The position numbers and the translations under genes are program-made. DNA of 64,000 nt, taken from NCBI GenBank assembly GCA_031272715.1, contig JAISTH010000028.1:1-64000 (forward strand). The letters are read 5' to 3'. The notes beneath the pieces were generated by a model. It worked only from the letters and a program-made list of their open reading frames with translations, did no database searches and was not told where the DNA came from. This stretch comes from Desulfovibrio sp. (GTDB lineage: Bacteria > Desulfobacterota > Desulfovibrionia > Desulfovibrionales > Desulfovibrionaceae). Position 1 is the first letter of the stretch; each line of letters opens with the position of its first letter. This document shows positions 44,421 to 53,799 of this stretch, piece by piece.

Positions 44421-45650
44421 CTATCTTGCGCTGGCCTGTTGCAGCGTGTTTTCCACGGTGCGTTCGAAGGCTGCCAAATCGTTATATTGCTGCGTTGCGT
44501 CAACCAGACCGTATAGGGTTTCTGGCTCTGTGATGCTACGGATCTTGGCGCCAAGAGATGCGCTGATCGGAGGGTAGCGTTTTTCTACAATGCTCAGCAG
44601 GCATTTCTGAAGCGCCTTGGCTTCGCCCTTGGCTTCGCCCTCGGCTAAGCCCTTGGCTAAGCCCTTGGCTTCGCCCTCGGCTATGAGATTTTCTTCTTTG
44701 ATGTTTAAGGCCATTTCCTTCAAGAACGGCGTCAATCGTGTAGTAGTCTTGCCCATAAAACCCTCCACACAGTTTTCTTTGTTTGTGTAGTGTTTAGACA
44801 GCGCCCTAGCCGATTTGTCGTTGTTGGCCCTTGGTCTGTCGAGAAAGACTATAAAGTCGCCAATGAGGTCTGCAATATAAAATGAATAATTTGGCACCCC
44901 CTTTTTATCTTTCTCGATTTCCTCCTTCGTAAAAGCGTCTAATGTCTTGACAACCTCATCGACGGAGTCGTGGTCTAAGTCGTGTTTAAACAGGAGGAGA
45001 AGTATATCGTTGGAGAAATGATCCCGTAACAACTCCTTGCTTGTGTTGCGTATACTTATAAATTCAAACTTCAGGTCGAGTGGGGCGTATTCATCAAGTG
45101 ATTTTCCGCCTTTGACCAGTGAAGCAAATGGCTTAAGTGTGGAGTTTCTCCGGCCAGTATAAATAAAAACCGTGAAAACTCTGGGTAGCGCCCCATATTT
45201 TCTGAGGGATTCTTCCCCGAAGCGCTGTAAGATCAAATTGTGGTAATTATAGAATTGCCACGTATTTTTTTTGCTGATAGACGTATTGAATTCGATCAAC
45301 AGGTAGTGCCACTGACCGGATCCGCCATCTGTGGTGAATTGGAATCTAAACAGTATGTCGCAAATTTTGTTTTTAAGCCCGCTACTGAAGAAATTTGTGT
45401 CTAGCTGCTCGATGGTGTCAATATCTACCTGATTGTAGACTTTGTTAGTGAGAACAGATTTGATAAGGCCTTTTATGAATTTTGCTCCCCATTTCCTACC
45501 GAAAACGTCAGATGCATTACGCCTTGAAATGTTTAAGTCAGTAGTGCTCGTTGTGATGCTGGGAGAAGGGTTTGTAGCGGCCACAGGGGCCGCATCCAAT
45601 GTGGTATCTGGAGCGGCATTCGCCGCATTATCGGGGGTGTTTTTAGACAT
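44421..45650 (-). CDS. Rpn-family recombination-promoting nuclease-like protein, intact copy
   Basis: A 409-residue protein with the Rpn / PDDEXK-transposase-like layout. After a 45-residue Ala/Thr-rich leader, DVFGRKWGAKFIKGLIKSVL, an acidic segment SSGLKNKICDILFRFQF and HYLLIEFNTS form the PD-(D/E)XK nuclease region (D...E.x without the usual lysine in clear view). A helical middle (SLDEYAPLDLKFEFISI, LLRDHFSNDILLLLFKHDL) and a repetitive stretch of AEGEAKG units near residues 328-350 follow. Related Rpn proteins are DNA endonucleases with anti-phage or recombination roles. AGGAAG precedes the ATG. The gene is AT-rich. Two decayed copies lie downstream. Confidence 0.75.
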   Translation of the reverse strand: MSKNTPDNAANAAPDTTLDAAPVAATNPSPSITTSTTDLNISRRNASDVFGRKWGAKFIKGLIKSVLTNKVYNQVDIDTIEQLDTNFFSSGLKNKICDILFRFQFTTDGGSGQWHYLLIEFNTSISKKNTWQFYNYHNLILQRFGEESLRKYGALPRVFTVFIYTGRRNSTLKPFASLVKGGKSLDEYAPLDLKFEFISIRNTSKELLRDHFSNDILLLLFKHDLDHDSVDEVVKTLDAFTKEEIEKDKKGVPNYSFYIADLIGDFIVFLDRPRANNDKSARALSKHYTNKENCVEGFMGKTTTRLTPFLKEMALNIKEENLIAEGEAKGLAKGLAEGEAKGEAKALQKCLLSIVEKRYPPISASLGAKIRSITEPETLYGLVDATQQYNDLAAFERTVENTLQQASAR

Positions 45651-46549
45651 GCAATCTTCCTGGTGTGGCAGACTTGTTTATCTTAATAAGAATGAGCCGC
45701 TGGTGCATTCTCTGTCATATTCGTTCAGCCTACTGTCCACATATTGCAAACATCGACAAAAAATTGATGCATTCCTAGTCTTGCCTAGACAATAATCGGA
45801 TATGCACCATCCCGGGCGCATCCGCATCTGCAACGTACCGCCATCGGCGGGAGATCTCGCCTCCCGGTCGCCCTCCTCGAATCGCCCCGCGTCCGTTCCC
45901 CGTCCCCGGCAATCCTGGCCGTGCCCGTGCTCGCGCACTTTCCTGACCGCGGACCGGCCTGGCAGGCCCGGAGGGTGGACGGTGCGACGTGCCGCAACGC
46001 ATCGTCGCTTTCAAGGTGCCCAAGTTATCAAAGATGCGGCATCTTGTCAACACCTTCTATGACGCCCAAATGGCGCCACTTTCTCCACCCCGGTGCGTTT
46101 TGCCTGCGACCTGCCGAAGACGCCGAAACACCTCCCGCAACGTCCGGGATCCGGTCCGTGCGCCGTCTCGGGGACTCTGCGCCGTGGGCGGAGGGGCCGG
46201 GGTCAGCGGACTCCCTCGTCCTGGCGGAAGGCAATGTTGCACGTGCCGATGTGTCACCATGTTCGTGGTGGTCTACCTTCAATGGTAGTGCTTGCAGAAA
46301 AAAAGTCAATGGGCGAGGCCTGCCCTGCCCGTCCCCTTTGGTGCTGCGGATCGGCCTGAGGAGAGGACTGCGGTCGTGATGTCAGCTTGCGTCTGGATGG
46401 GGCGAACGATCCCCTTCGGCCGCGCTTCATCGGGAGGACGCCCTCCCATTTCGCCCGTGGCGGCGTAATGGGGCGTGGGCGAGGCAGCGCATCTCCTCCG
46501 CGGCGCGTCCGGACTTGCGGAAACCCCTTTTTTCTGCAACCCTTGCGCC
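45651..46549. other. Intergenic region between the Rpn gene and trmH
   Basis: The first 140 bases are AT-rich and must hold the Rpn promoter; the remainder is GC-rich. No gene is supported in either orientation. ORFs here are shadows with Arg/Pro-rich translations. Confidence 0.5.
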
Positions 46550-47140
46550 ATGACAGCGGAACGCACGCCCGGACGCAAGGCGAGACTGATGGCCGTCCTC
46601 GGACATCGCCAGCCCGATCTGACCTTGGTGCTGGCCAACATTCACGACCCCCACAACGTCTCGGCCATCTACCGGTCCTGCGACGCCTTCGGGGTGGGGT
46701 GCGTGCATCTCTACTACACCCGCACGCCCTTCCCGTCTCTTGGGAGCAAGACCTCGGCATCGGCTCGCAAATGGGTGGAGAGCCGGCGTCACGGCGACAG
46801 GGAGGAACTCCGCGCGGCGCTGGCGTCCCAGGGGATGCAGGTGCTGGCCACGGCGTGCTCTCCCGAGGCCATCCCTTTGCGGCGCTGGGATTTCAGGCGT
46901 CCGACGGCCGTCATCCTCGGCAACGAGCATGCGGGCGTGGACGAGGAACTGCGTCCCTTGGCGGACGGCGAGCTTTACATCCCCATGCACGGCATGATCC
47001 AGAGTTTCAACGTCTCCGTGGCCGCGGCCATCATCCTGGCCGAGGCGGCCCGGCAGCGCGAGGACGCCGGAATGTACGACGCCCCCCGGTTGCCGCCGGA
47101 GGAACTCGCCGCCACCTACGAGTCCTGGCTCAAGCGCTGA
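46550..47140 (+). CDS. trmH: SpoU/TrmH-family tRNA 2'-O-methyltransferase
   Basis: A 196-residue SPOUT-class methyltransferase, probably tRNA Gm18 methyltransferase. Motif 1 is NIHDPHNVSAIYRSCDAFGV, motif 2 AVILGNEHAGVDEEL and motif 3 MIQSFNVSVAAAIILAEAARQRE, all intact for SAM binding in the trefoil knot. The start MTAERTPGRKARL at 46550 fits TrmH N-termini. It appears monocistronic. A decayed second copy lies at 50455-50962, upstream of the flippase gene. Confidence 0.92.
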   Translation: MTAERTPGRKARLMAVLGHRQPDLTLVLANIHDPHNVSAIYRSCDAFGVGCVHLYYTRTPFPSLGSKTSASARKWVESRRHGDREELRAALASQGMQVLATACSPEAIPLRRWDFRRPTAVILGNEHAGVDEELRPLADGELYIPMHGMIQSFNVSVAAAIILAEAARQREDAGMYDAPRLPPEELAATYESWLKR

Positions 47141-48455
47141 GGTGCGGGAGAGCCTCGTCCAGGAAGGATGGGCGGATCCATCGGACGCGCCGGATGTCTG
47201 GCGGCATCCTCGTCGGTTGTGGCGCTTCGGGCTTGTGGGCAACACGGTCTCGGACCCGGTGCGCCTCGCCATGGAAGCGGTCCTGCCTGGGCGATGAGCC
47301 CCGCCAGACGGCGTCCATGGCGGTTTTGATGGAGTCGAGTCCTGCCCCGGGCGGATGCGTCCCGCCCTGGGCGATGGGGCAGCCGCGTACGGCAGCCACA
47401 GCTTCGACACGGGCATTTTCCATCGGCCATCGGCGCCTTGGGCATGAGGATCTCCATCTGCTTCTGCATCGGCATCTGGAGGAGCGGCGGGCGGGACGTC
47501 GCACTCGGGTTGTTGACTTAGGTCTCCTTCCGTTGTATCCCGATGCACGATCTGCTTGAAGGCGCATGAATTTTCCGCCCGGTGCCCCATAATGGGGGCG
47601 GCCGAGGGGCCGGCCGGCCTGTTCTCGGGGAAATGTGTGTGGCGCCATGGAGCGGGAATCCCATGATGGGCGTGCCGGAGTGCGATCCGGGAGGATTGGC
47701 GCAGCTCCGCCGGAGGGAGGTTTCGTCCGCGGCCCGGAACCTGTACTCCCGACAATGCGAGGGCGGATTGGCGCTGTTCCGCCAGAGGGATGTCCCGTCT
47801 GCGCGGGGGAGGGACGAGGCCAGGCCGATGCCGGGGCGCGATGGGATGCGAGGAGGCGCGGCGCCGGGATGCCATGCCCCAGTCCGGAAGGCCATCGCCC
47901 AGTCTGGAAGGTCGGATCTCGGCCAGGAAGGCCGGGTCCCGGTTCGGGGTGTCGTACCCCCGGCCGGATGCCACGTCCCTGGAAACGGTGTGCGTGGGCG
48001 GGAAGGAACTGGCCGTCTCTCTTGGAGGACTCCAAGACGCGGGTGTCGCTCTTGGGGATCCGAGTGTGCGCTCGCCCCTCCCGATTGCCCGCGCCACGGT
48101 GGAAACGGGCCGGTTCGACGCCTGCAGGGGCGGGGGTGCGCCGTGCAGGAATGGGTTGCCGCCATGGCATCTCGTCTGATATGCGAGGCCATGCGTCCCC
48201 CAAGCCTTCTGGCATGTTCGGCGAGGGCAGGGTGAAGGTGCTTGTGCCTCGCGGATGAAAGACGGGACTGTTTCTTGGGTGGTTCGCAAGCCATTGGCCG
48301 ATGCAACCTTCTCTGAAATGGTGATTCCACTGGTTTAATTTTGGCATGAGGTTGGACTTCATGCATTGTGCTTGTAGATATGCTTGGGGTTCATCGCGTT
48401 TACATGCTTATTTTTTGCAAGATTGTACTTAGAGTGTTTAAACCCACAACATAAA
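47141..48455. other. Intergenic region downstream of trmH, with short repeats
   Basis: GC-rich noncoding DNA to about 48290, then an abrupt change to AT-rich sequence ahead of the AAA gene. Two copies of a roughly 40-base segment (GGATTGGCGC-G-TCCGCC-GAGGGA) occur at about 47692 and 47764, and related GGAAGG..CATCGCCCAGTC elements near 47880. No gene supported. Confidence 0.5.
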
Positions 48456-49892
48456 ATGAGTGGTGCAATGTACAAAAAAGAAAATAGTAATGTAGAATTG
48501 TTATTGAAAATAACAGGAGACGTTACTCCAAATTTTCAAGACGCTGCCGTGATCGGCACGGCAATTTTTTACTATCTCTTATACCTTTGCACGCTTGCCG
48601 GGAATATTTCAAGCGAACGTGAATCGTTCCTCCGTTATTGCTTTGACGACTTAAGAAAACAAAATGAATCCATGCATGGCACTGACCTTTTTGACTACGA
48701 CAAGAATACAAACGTGATGTTACATGTTAAAAATGTTAATTATATGAAGGAACTGCTCACTTTATATTTAGATCTGTTCATCGCTCAGGATAATGACTTT
48801 TGCGAGAAATCGGAGTCACGTGAACTTCCCATTCCTTCTTCATTTGAGGGCTCTGCTCAAATGGCATTAACGCTACTCTATGACATTGGCGTGTCGCTTC
48901 TCGCCTGCGATGATGTCACAGTTGAAGAAGCAAAATGCCATGCTACTTTTATGGATAGCCTAAATATTTATATGGCGGATAAATCAAGGATATTTAAACT
49001 GGAGCATGCATCCGAGCCTCAAGATCAGGACTCTTCAGGTAAAGATAAACCTCCAGTTGCTGTAGATGACTGGAAAATGCTTGAATATCTGCTGTGTGAT
49101 TTGCATGATCTTGTTGGACTTTCTGAAGTTAAGCTGGATGTCCTTGCAATTCTAGCTCTTACGCAAATTCGGAAAATCCGCAAGAAACGCAGACTTCAGC
49201 CACCATCAATATCACGTCATCTTGTCTTTACCGGCAATCCCGGAACGGGAAAGACGAGTATTGGCGTATTTATTTCTACTATTTACAAGTGTCTAGGTTT
49301 TGTGTCAGAGGGATACCTCGTAAAACCAGATTGGTCAGAAATCGTTTGTGAAGATATAGGAAAGACAGTTCTCAGTGTGCAGAATGTCATCGATGATGCC
49401 AGTGGTGGAATTCTCTACCTTGATGTAGTATATTTCCTTACGGCGGGCACGGAAGAAAATGGCCATGGCAATAAAATTCTAGAGATGCTTCTCAAGGCCA
49501 TGGAAGAAAACCGTGACAACTTTATTGTCATTGTGTCAGGTCGTGCGGATGAGGTGGAAAAATTTTTGGAATCATATCCTGAATTTCGGTCAAAATTCAG
49601 CATGGCCATCAATTTTCCTGACTATAATGCAGATGAACTGATAGAGATTTTCAACATGTTTTGTCATCAGGATCGCATCAAGATAACGCCGGAGGCATCT
49701 GATTGTGTCGCAATGGCTCTAAAAAAATACCATGCAGCAAAAGATGAAAACTATGCAAACGCTCGTGATGTCAGTAGATTCTTCGAGAAGGCGGTGGAAA
49801 ATCAAAAAAATAGAATAGCACAAATTAATATGCCAACGGATGATGATTTACATATGCTTGTGAAGAGCGATGTCGAGAACATCACGCTTTAA
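48456..49892 (+). CDS. CbxX/SpoVK-type AAA protein with a degenerate Walker B
   Basis: A 478-residue protein. The N-terminal 215 residues are unrecognised and mostly helical. A CbxX/CfqX-SpoVK-type AAA domain starts near residue 225 (LLCDLHDLVGLSEVKLDVLAILAL). Walker A is intact (FTGNPGTGKTSIGVF). The Walker B reads GGILYLDVVYFL where the family has IDEAY, so the catalytic Glu is replaced by Val. The region EVEKFLESYPEFRSKFSMAINFPDY matches the sensor/arginine-finger block, with SKF in place of the usual SRF. ATP binding without normal hydrolysis is possible (inference). I chose the ATG at 48456; no ribosome binding site is evident. AT-rich. Confidence 0.75.
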   Translation: MSGAMYKKENSNVELLLKITGDVTPNFQDAAVIGTAIFYYLLYLCTLAGNISSERESFLRYCFDDLRKQNESMHGTDLFDYDKNTNVMLHVKNVNYMKELLTLYLDLFIAQDNDFCEKSESRELPIPSSFEGSAQMALTLLYDIGVSLLACDDVTVEEAKCHATFMDSLNIYMADKSRIFKLEHASEPQDQDSSGKDKPPVAVDDWKMLEYLLCDLHDLVGLSEVKLDVLAILALTQIRKIRKKRRLQPPSISRHLVFTGNPGTGKTSIGVFISTIYKCLGFVSEGYLVKPDWSEIVCEDIGKTVLSVQNVIDDASGGILYLDVVYFLTAGTEENGHGNKILEMLLKAMEENRDNFIVIVSGRADEVEKFLESYPEFRSKFSMAINFPDYNADELIEIFNMFCHQDRIKITPEASDCVAMALKKYHAAKDENYANARDVSRFFEKAVENQKNRIAQINMPTDDDLHMLVKSDVENITL

Positions 49893-50454
49893 GCAGATTA
49901 TTGTGGTTACTTTGCTGGCAATCACATGTTAATCTTGGACACAAAGAAACTTGAACAAATTATAGAGGAAGACATTGAATGTCTTGACTTTGCTTTGGAT
50001 TATCACGGTGCAATACAACGACTTTATTAGAACAGTAGCACAAAGTTTACTTGTTTTTTGCAAAAGACTTCAGTTAAGTTTTATGTAAAACGTGAACAGT
50101 CCTATGGACGAATCCCCCAACATGACTTTGATGCCGCATGCGCAAAGATTGGCGTGACGATGACTGCGATGCTCAATTCTTTTGCAAGAATGATATGCTG
50201 CAGGAACATAAATCCAAGTATGCTGTTTGCGCCTACTGTAGAGGGAGTAACGCTGGCAAGCGAAAAATCCCTCTAAAGAGATCGGTAGCGTCCAAAGGAA
50301 GATGTAGATTTGACAAACTTGCAGTGTGCTATTGTCGTCCTCATTACAGATGTGAGTCTGGTCTTGTATTGGATTGCCGTATAAATTCAGAAATACTGAA
50401 AGCAGCCATGGAAAACTTTATTGCAATTTTTACACATTGAAATAGCTGTGACAT
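49893..50454. other. AT-rich region after the AAA gene, with small ORFs of unclear status
   Basis: In the same frame as the AAA gene, after its TAA, reading continues as ADYCGYFAGNHMLILDTKKLEQIIEE and stops at 50030; from ATG 49926 it is a 34-codon ORF. Further on, 50138-50440 (100 codons, ten cysteines including CAYC and CYC) has no ribosome binding site. Either the AAA protein was once longer or these are decayed genes. Neither is firm enough to call. Confidence 0.35.
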
Positions 50455-50962
50455 CGGCGTCGCATTGCGTTGCACGTTTCGGTCCTGCAACGGCTTCCGG
50501 GACGAGGCGCGCGCATCGTGGCGACTCAGGCACGCACCACATGGCCCCTGCCGGCAGGATCCCGGTCTCGGCCAGCATATGGATGGGCGCCACCGACACG
50601 CCCACGAGGAGAAACTTTGCGCGATGTCGCCGTCCCGAGGATGCTGGTGCTGGCCACGGCATCTCCTGCCATGGCCATCCCTTGCGGCGCCGGGATATCC
50701 GCCATCGACGGCCGTTGGCCGTCGGCCCCGGCATCAAGCATGGGGGCATGGATGGGGAACTGCGCCTGTTGGCTGCCGAGGGACGTAAAATCCCTCGGCG
50801 TGGCACGTGTGGCATGATACGGCGTTTCGACGTTTCCATGGCCGCGGCCGTCATCCCGGCCGCGGCAACCTTGCGGCGTGAGGACGCCGCAACGGGCGAC
50901 GTCCCCCGGCTTCCGCCGGAGGGACCCGCCGCCACCCGCAAGACCCGGCACAGGCGCTGAGG
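50455..50962 (+). pseudogene. Decayed second copy of trmH
   Basis: The nucleotide sequence follows trmH (46620-47142) through its last three quarters with indels. Matching landmarks are GGATGCTGGTGCTGGCCACGGC, CATGGATGGGGAACTGCGCCTG and CATGATACGGCGTTTCGACG; the end translates as GMIRRFDVSMAAAVIPAAA...DVPRLPPEGPAATRK against GMIQSFNVSVAAAIILAEA...DAPRLPPEELAATYE of TrmH, and both end GCGCTGAGG. Motif 2 is destroyed and frames change at least twice. It lies directly before the flippase gene. Confidence 0.85.
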
Positions 50963-51013
50963 CGCCGGACACCCGCACCCCGGCAGGATGGCCGGCCCCT
51001 TCGGACACACCCG

Positions 51014-52567
51014 ATGCCCAGCGACACCCTCGCCCGTCGCTATATCTTCAAGCTCGTGGCCAACATGGCCTCGGTCCCGGTGTATCTCGCCATGGAGGCG
51101 ATACTGCCCCGGGCGCTGGGCCCCGCCATGTACGGCAACTACAGCTTCGCCACCAGCATCTTCCAGCAACTGTCCGGCTTCCTGGACATGGGCACCTCCA
51201 CCTGCTTCTACAACGCCCTCTCGAGGCGGCAGCAGGAGACGGAACTCGTGGGCTTCTACACCGGGGTGGGCTGGCTCGTGGCGATCATCACCCTTGTGGC
51301 GGCCCTGTGCATGCAGATTCCCGCGATAGGCGGGATCGTCATGCCCGACGTGCCCCTCTGGCTCGCCCCTCCGGCGGCCCTCTGGGCCTTCCTCACATGG
51401 TGGGGCAGGGTGCTGAGGTCCATGAACGATGCCGTGGGGGCGACCGTGGCGTCGGAGACGGCGCGCACGACGGTGTCCCTTCTCGCCGTGGCATTGCTGA
51501 TCCTTCTCTTTCTCGGGGACGTCCTCAATATCGCGACCCTCTTCCTGCAGCAGTACCTCATGCTCGCCGCGACGGCGATATGCTACCGCAGGGTGACCCG
51601 CAAGCACTGGGAGCGCAACGGCATCCCCCCTTCCTCGCGTCCCTCCCCCCGGCAGCGGCGTCGCTATGTCAGGGAGTTCTTCGACTACAGCCATCCGCTC
51701 TTCATCCAGTCCCTCCTCTCCTTCCTGCTCCTCACCTCGGAGCGGTGGCTGCTGCAGTGGTTCGACGGCAGCGTCGAGCAGGGCTTCTTCGCCCTCTCCC
51801 AGAAGGTGAGCATGGCCTGCTTCCTCTTCGTGTCCGCCATGACCCCCCTGGTCATGCGGGAACTGTCCATCGCGTGGGGAGACAAGGATCTGGACGCCAT
51901 GGGGCGGCTCCTCAGCCGTTTCGCGCCTTTGCTGTACGTCGTGGCGGCGTACTTCTCGTGCTTCACGTTGGCGGAAGGGCCGGCCATGGTCAGGCTGTTC
52001 GGCGGCGCGGAATTCGTCGCCGCCATCATCCCGGTGCAGGTCATGGCCCTCTATCCTCTGCACCAGGCATACGGACAGCTTGCCGGGTCGGTGTTCCACG
52101 CGACCGGCAGGACCCACATCCTGCGGAACATAGCGGCTCTGGAGTGCGTCTACGGGTTCGGGACGGCGTGGGTGTGCCTGGCTCCGGCGGAATACTTCGG
52201 GCTGAATCTCGGCGCGACGGGGTTGGCCATCAAGACGGTCCTTGTGCAGTACGTGACCGTGAACGTGTACTTCTGGCTGGTCTCCAGGTTCCTGCCCCTC
52301 TCCTTCAAGCGGAACTTCCTGCACCAGTTGTGGAGTCTTGCCGTGCTGCTGGCGGTGGCGTTCCTGAGCCGCGAGGTCACCGTCCACATGGGGTTCGGGT
52401 CGGTGGACTCGATCTGGCGGTTCCTGGTCTCGGGAGTGTGCTACAGCGTCGCCGTCGCGGCGGTCTGCTGGAGCTGCCCGGCGTTGCTGGGGCTGTCGCG
52501 GCAGGACGTCCGGGAGTTCGTCATCCGGATCAGGCTGCACTACAAAAAGGACGTCCCCGAGGCGTGA
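51014..52567 (+). CDS. Polysaccharide flippase (Wzx/MATE-like lipid-linked sugar exporter)
   Basis: A 517-residue polytopic protein with about 14 membrane segments. The N-terminal RYIFKLVANMASVPVYLAMEAILPRALGPAMYGNYSFATSIFQQLSGFLDMGTSTCFYNAL is typical of the oligosaccharide flippase branch of the MOP superfamily, which moves undecaprenyl-linked O-antigen or polysaccharide units across the inner membrane. The charged loop between the halves (RKHWERNGIPPSSRPSPRQRRRYVREF) is usual. No glycosyltransferases accompany it, which is odd for a Wzx. A strong terminator follows. Substrate unknown. Confidence 0.85.
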   Translation: MPSDTLARRYIFKLVANMASVPVYLAMEAILPRALGPAMYGNYSFATSIFQQLSGFLDMGTSTCFYNALSRRQQETELVGFYTGVGWLVAIITLVAALCMQIPAIGGIVMPDVPLWLAPPAALWAFLTWWGRVLRSMNDAVGATVASETARTTVSLLAVALLILLFLGDVLNIATLFLQQYLMLAATAICYRRVTRKHWERNGIPPSSRPSPRQRRRYVREFFDYSHPLFIQSLLSFLLLTSERWLLQWFDGSVEQGFFALSQKVSMACFLFVSAMTPLVMRELSIAWGDKDLDAMGRLLSRFAPLLYVVAAYFSCFTLAEGPAMVRLFGGAEFVAAIIPVQVMALYPLHQAYGQLAGSVFHATGRTHILRNIAALECVYGFGTAWVCLAPAEYFGLNLGATGLAIKTVLVQYVTVNVYFWLVSRFLPLSFKRNFLHQLWSLAVLLAVAFLSREVTVHMGFGSVDSIWRFLVSGVCYSVAVAAVCWSCPALLGLSRQDVREFVIRIRLHYKKDVPEA

Positions 52568-52621
52568 ACGTCTTGGCGGCTTCCGTGCCTGGCTTCCATG
52601 GCGTGCCGGAGCCTTGATGCA

Positions 52622-52659
52622 CCGAAAGCCCCCCTGCCTTGATGCAGGGGGGCTTTCGG
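52622..52659 (+). terminator. Strong terminator after the flippase gene
   Basis: ccgaaagcccccctgc (52622-52637) and gcaggggggctttcgg (52644-52659) form a perfect 16-bp stem with a CTTGAT loop, 55 bases after the stop codon. Confidence 0.85.
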
Positions 52660-53292
52660 CGCATCGGGAGTTGCCGTTCGTCTTCCCTTGCGTTGTCGGG
52701 CGCGGCGCATCGGCGTGACGCGCCATCGGGGTGCATGTCGCCAATGCCCCAGGAACGGCACCGCAACAACAACGCCGTGCGGCGGGCCGCGAACGTCCCA
52801 ATCCGCATCCTGTCCTTCGGGCGGGATGTCCTCGCCAGATACTGCCCTTCGGGGGGGATGCCTCGTCCTGCGTCTTGCGCCTTCAGGGAACTCCCGGGGA
52901 CGTCACACGAGTCGCCCTGGGATGGACCCTCCGGCCGTTCCGCGGATTCCCCGGGGCCGTCACGGGGATGTCCCCACAGACGCGCCGCAGACGCCCCTTG
53001 GGCGCCCCACGGACGCCCCTTGGGCGCCCCACGGACGCCCCTTGGGCGCCCCACGGACGCCCCGCAGATGCGCCACGGACGCCCCGCAGATGCGCCACGG
53101 ACGCCCCGCAGATGCGCCACGGACGCCCCGCAGATGCGCCACGGACGCCCCACGGCCTCCCGATGCCGGGGGCGCCGGCATCTCCCGGAATCCAGCCCCT
53201 CGGCCCACGAGGACGATTCCCCGGCCCCCGCAGGAACGCATCCTGCGGGGGCCGCAAGGTCGGCGCGCCATCCCGCCTTTTGGGCCGTCGCT
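52660..53292. other. Intergenic region containing a 22-bp minisatellite
   Basis: No supported gene. The central feature is the tandem repeat at 52991-53144. Because 22 is not a multiple of three the repeat keeps all frames open in cycles, which explains the many long ORFs on both strands. ilvN ends at 53293. Confidence 0.6.
52991..53144. repeat. 22-bp tandem repeat, seven units in two sequence blocks
   Basis: Three identical units of type A (acgccccttgggcgcccc..., from 52991, 53013 and 53035) are followed by four identical units of type B (acgccccgcagatgcgcc..., from 53057, 53079, 53101 and 53123), then a partial unit. Both types share ACGCCCC and end CCACGG. The block structure suggests local expansion of two variants by slippage or unequal exchange. 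Confidence 0.92.
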
Positions 53293-53784
53293 TCAGTTGA
53301 CCTTCTTCTTGGATCGCAGCATCGCCAGAGGACCCGTGCGCGCGAGCTCCTTGATGCCGAAACGCTGGAACAGCGTGAGGATGGCCTCCAGCTTCTCGTG
53401 GTTGCCCGTGGCCTCGATGATCATCTCGTTGGGGCTCACGTCCACCACCTTGCACCGGAAGACCTCCACCGTGCGCAGGATCTCCCCCCGGTCCGGCGCC
53501 TCCGCCTGCACCTTCAGGAACATCATCTCCCGCTCCACGGCCGGCGAATCCTCGTAGTCCGTCGCCTTGATCACCGAGACCACCTTGTTCAGCTGCTTCA
53601 TGATCTGCTCGATGATGTAGTCGTCGCCGAACGTGGTGATGTTCATGTGGTGGACCCCCTCCTCGTTGCTGGGGCCCGCGTTGATGGTCTCGATGTTGAA
53701 CCCCCTCCCGCTGAAGAGCCCGCACACCCTGGACAGCACCCCGGGCTCGTTCTCCATCAGTATCGAAATCACGTGCCGTTTCAT
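53293..53784 (-). CDS. ilvN: Acetolactate synthase small (regulatory) subunit
   Basis: A 163-residue ACT-domain subunit that activates the catalytic subunit and confers feedback control by valine. KRHVISILMENEPGVLSRVCGLFSGRGFNIETI is the ACT domain signature; ALS_ss_C follows (EIEATGNHEKLEAILTLFQRFGIKELARTG-type end). The ATG at 53784 has GGGAGGTG eight bases upstream, better than the in-frame GTG used by the track. It follows ilvB with a 15-base gap. Confidence 0.95.
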   Translation of the reverse strand: MKRHVISILMENEPGVLSRVCGLFSGRGFNIETINAGPSNEEGVHHMNITTFGDDYIIEQIMKQLNKVVSVIKATDYEDSPAVEREMMFLKVQAEAPDRGEILRTVEVFRCKVVDVSPNEMIIEATGNHEKLEAILTLFQRFGIKELARTGPLAMLRSKKKVN

Positions 53785-53799
53785 CAAAAGCACCTCCCG

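Noticed and set aside
50138-50440. Cysteine-rich 100-codon ORF as a zinc-binding protein
   Set aside because: Cysteine spacing is irregular, there is no ribosome binding site, and its end runs into the AT-rich boundary of the trmH remnant.
52991-53144. 22-bp repeats as a CRISPR array
   Set aside because: Units are directly adjacent with no unique spacers, and no cas genes are nearby.
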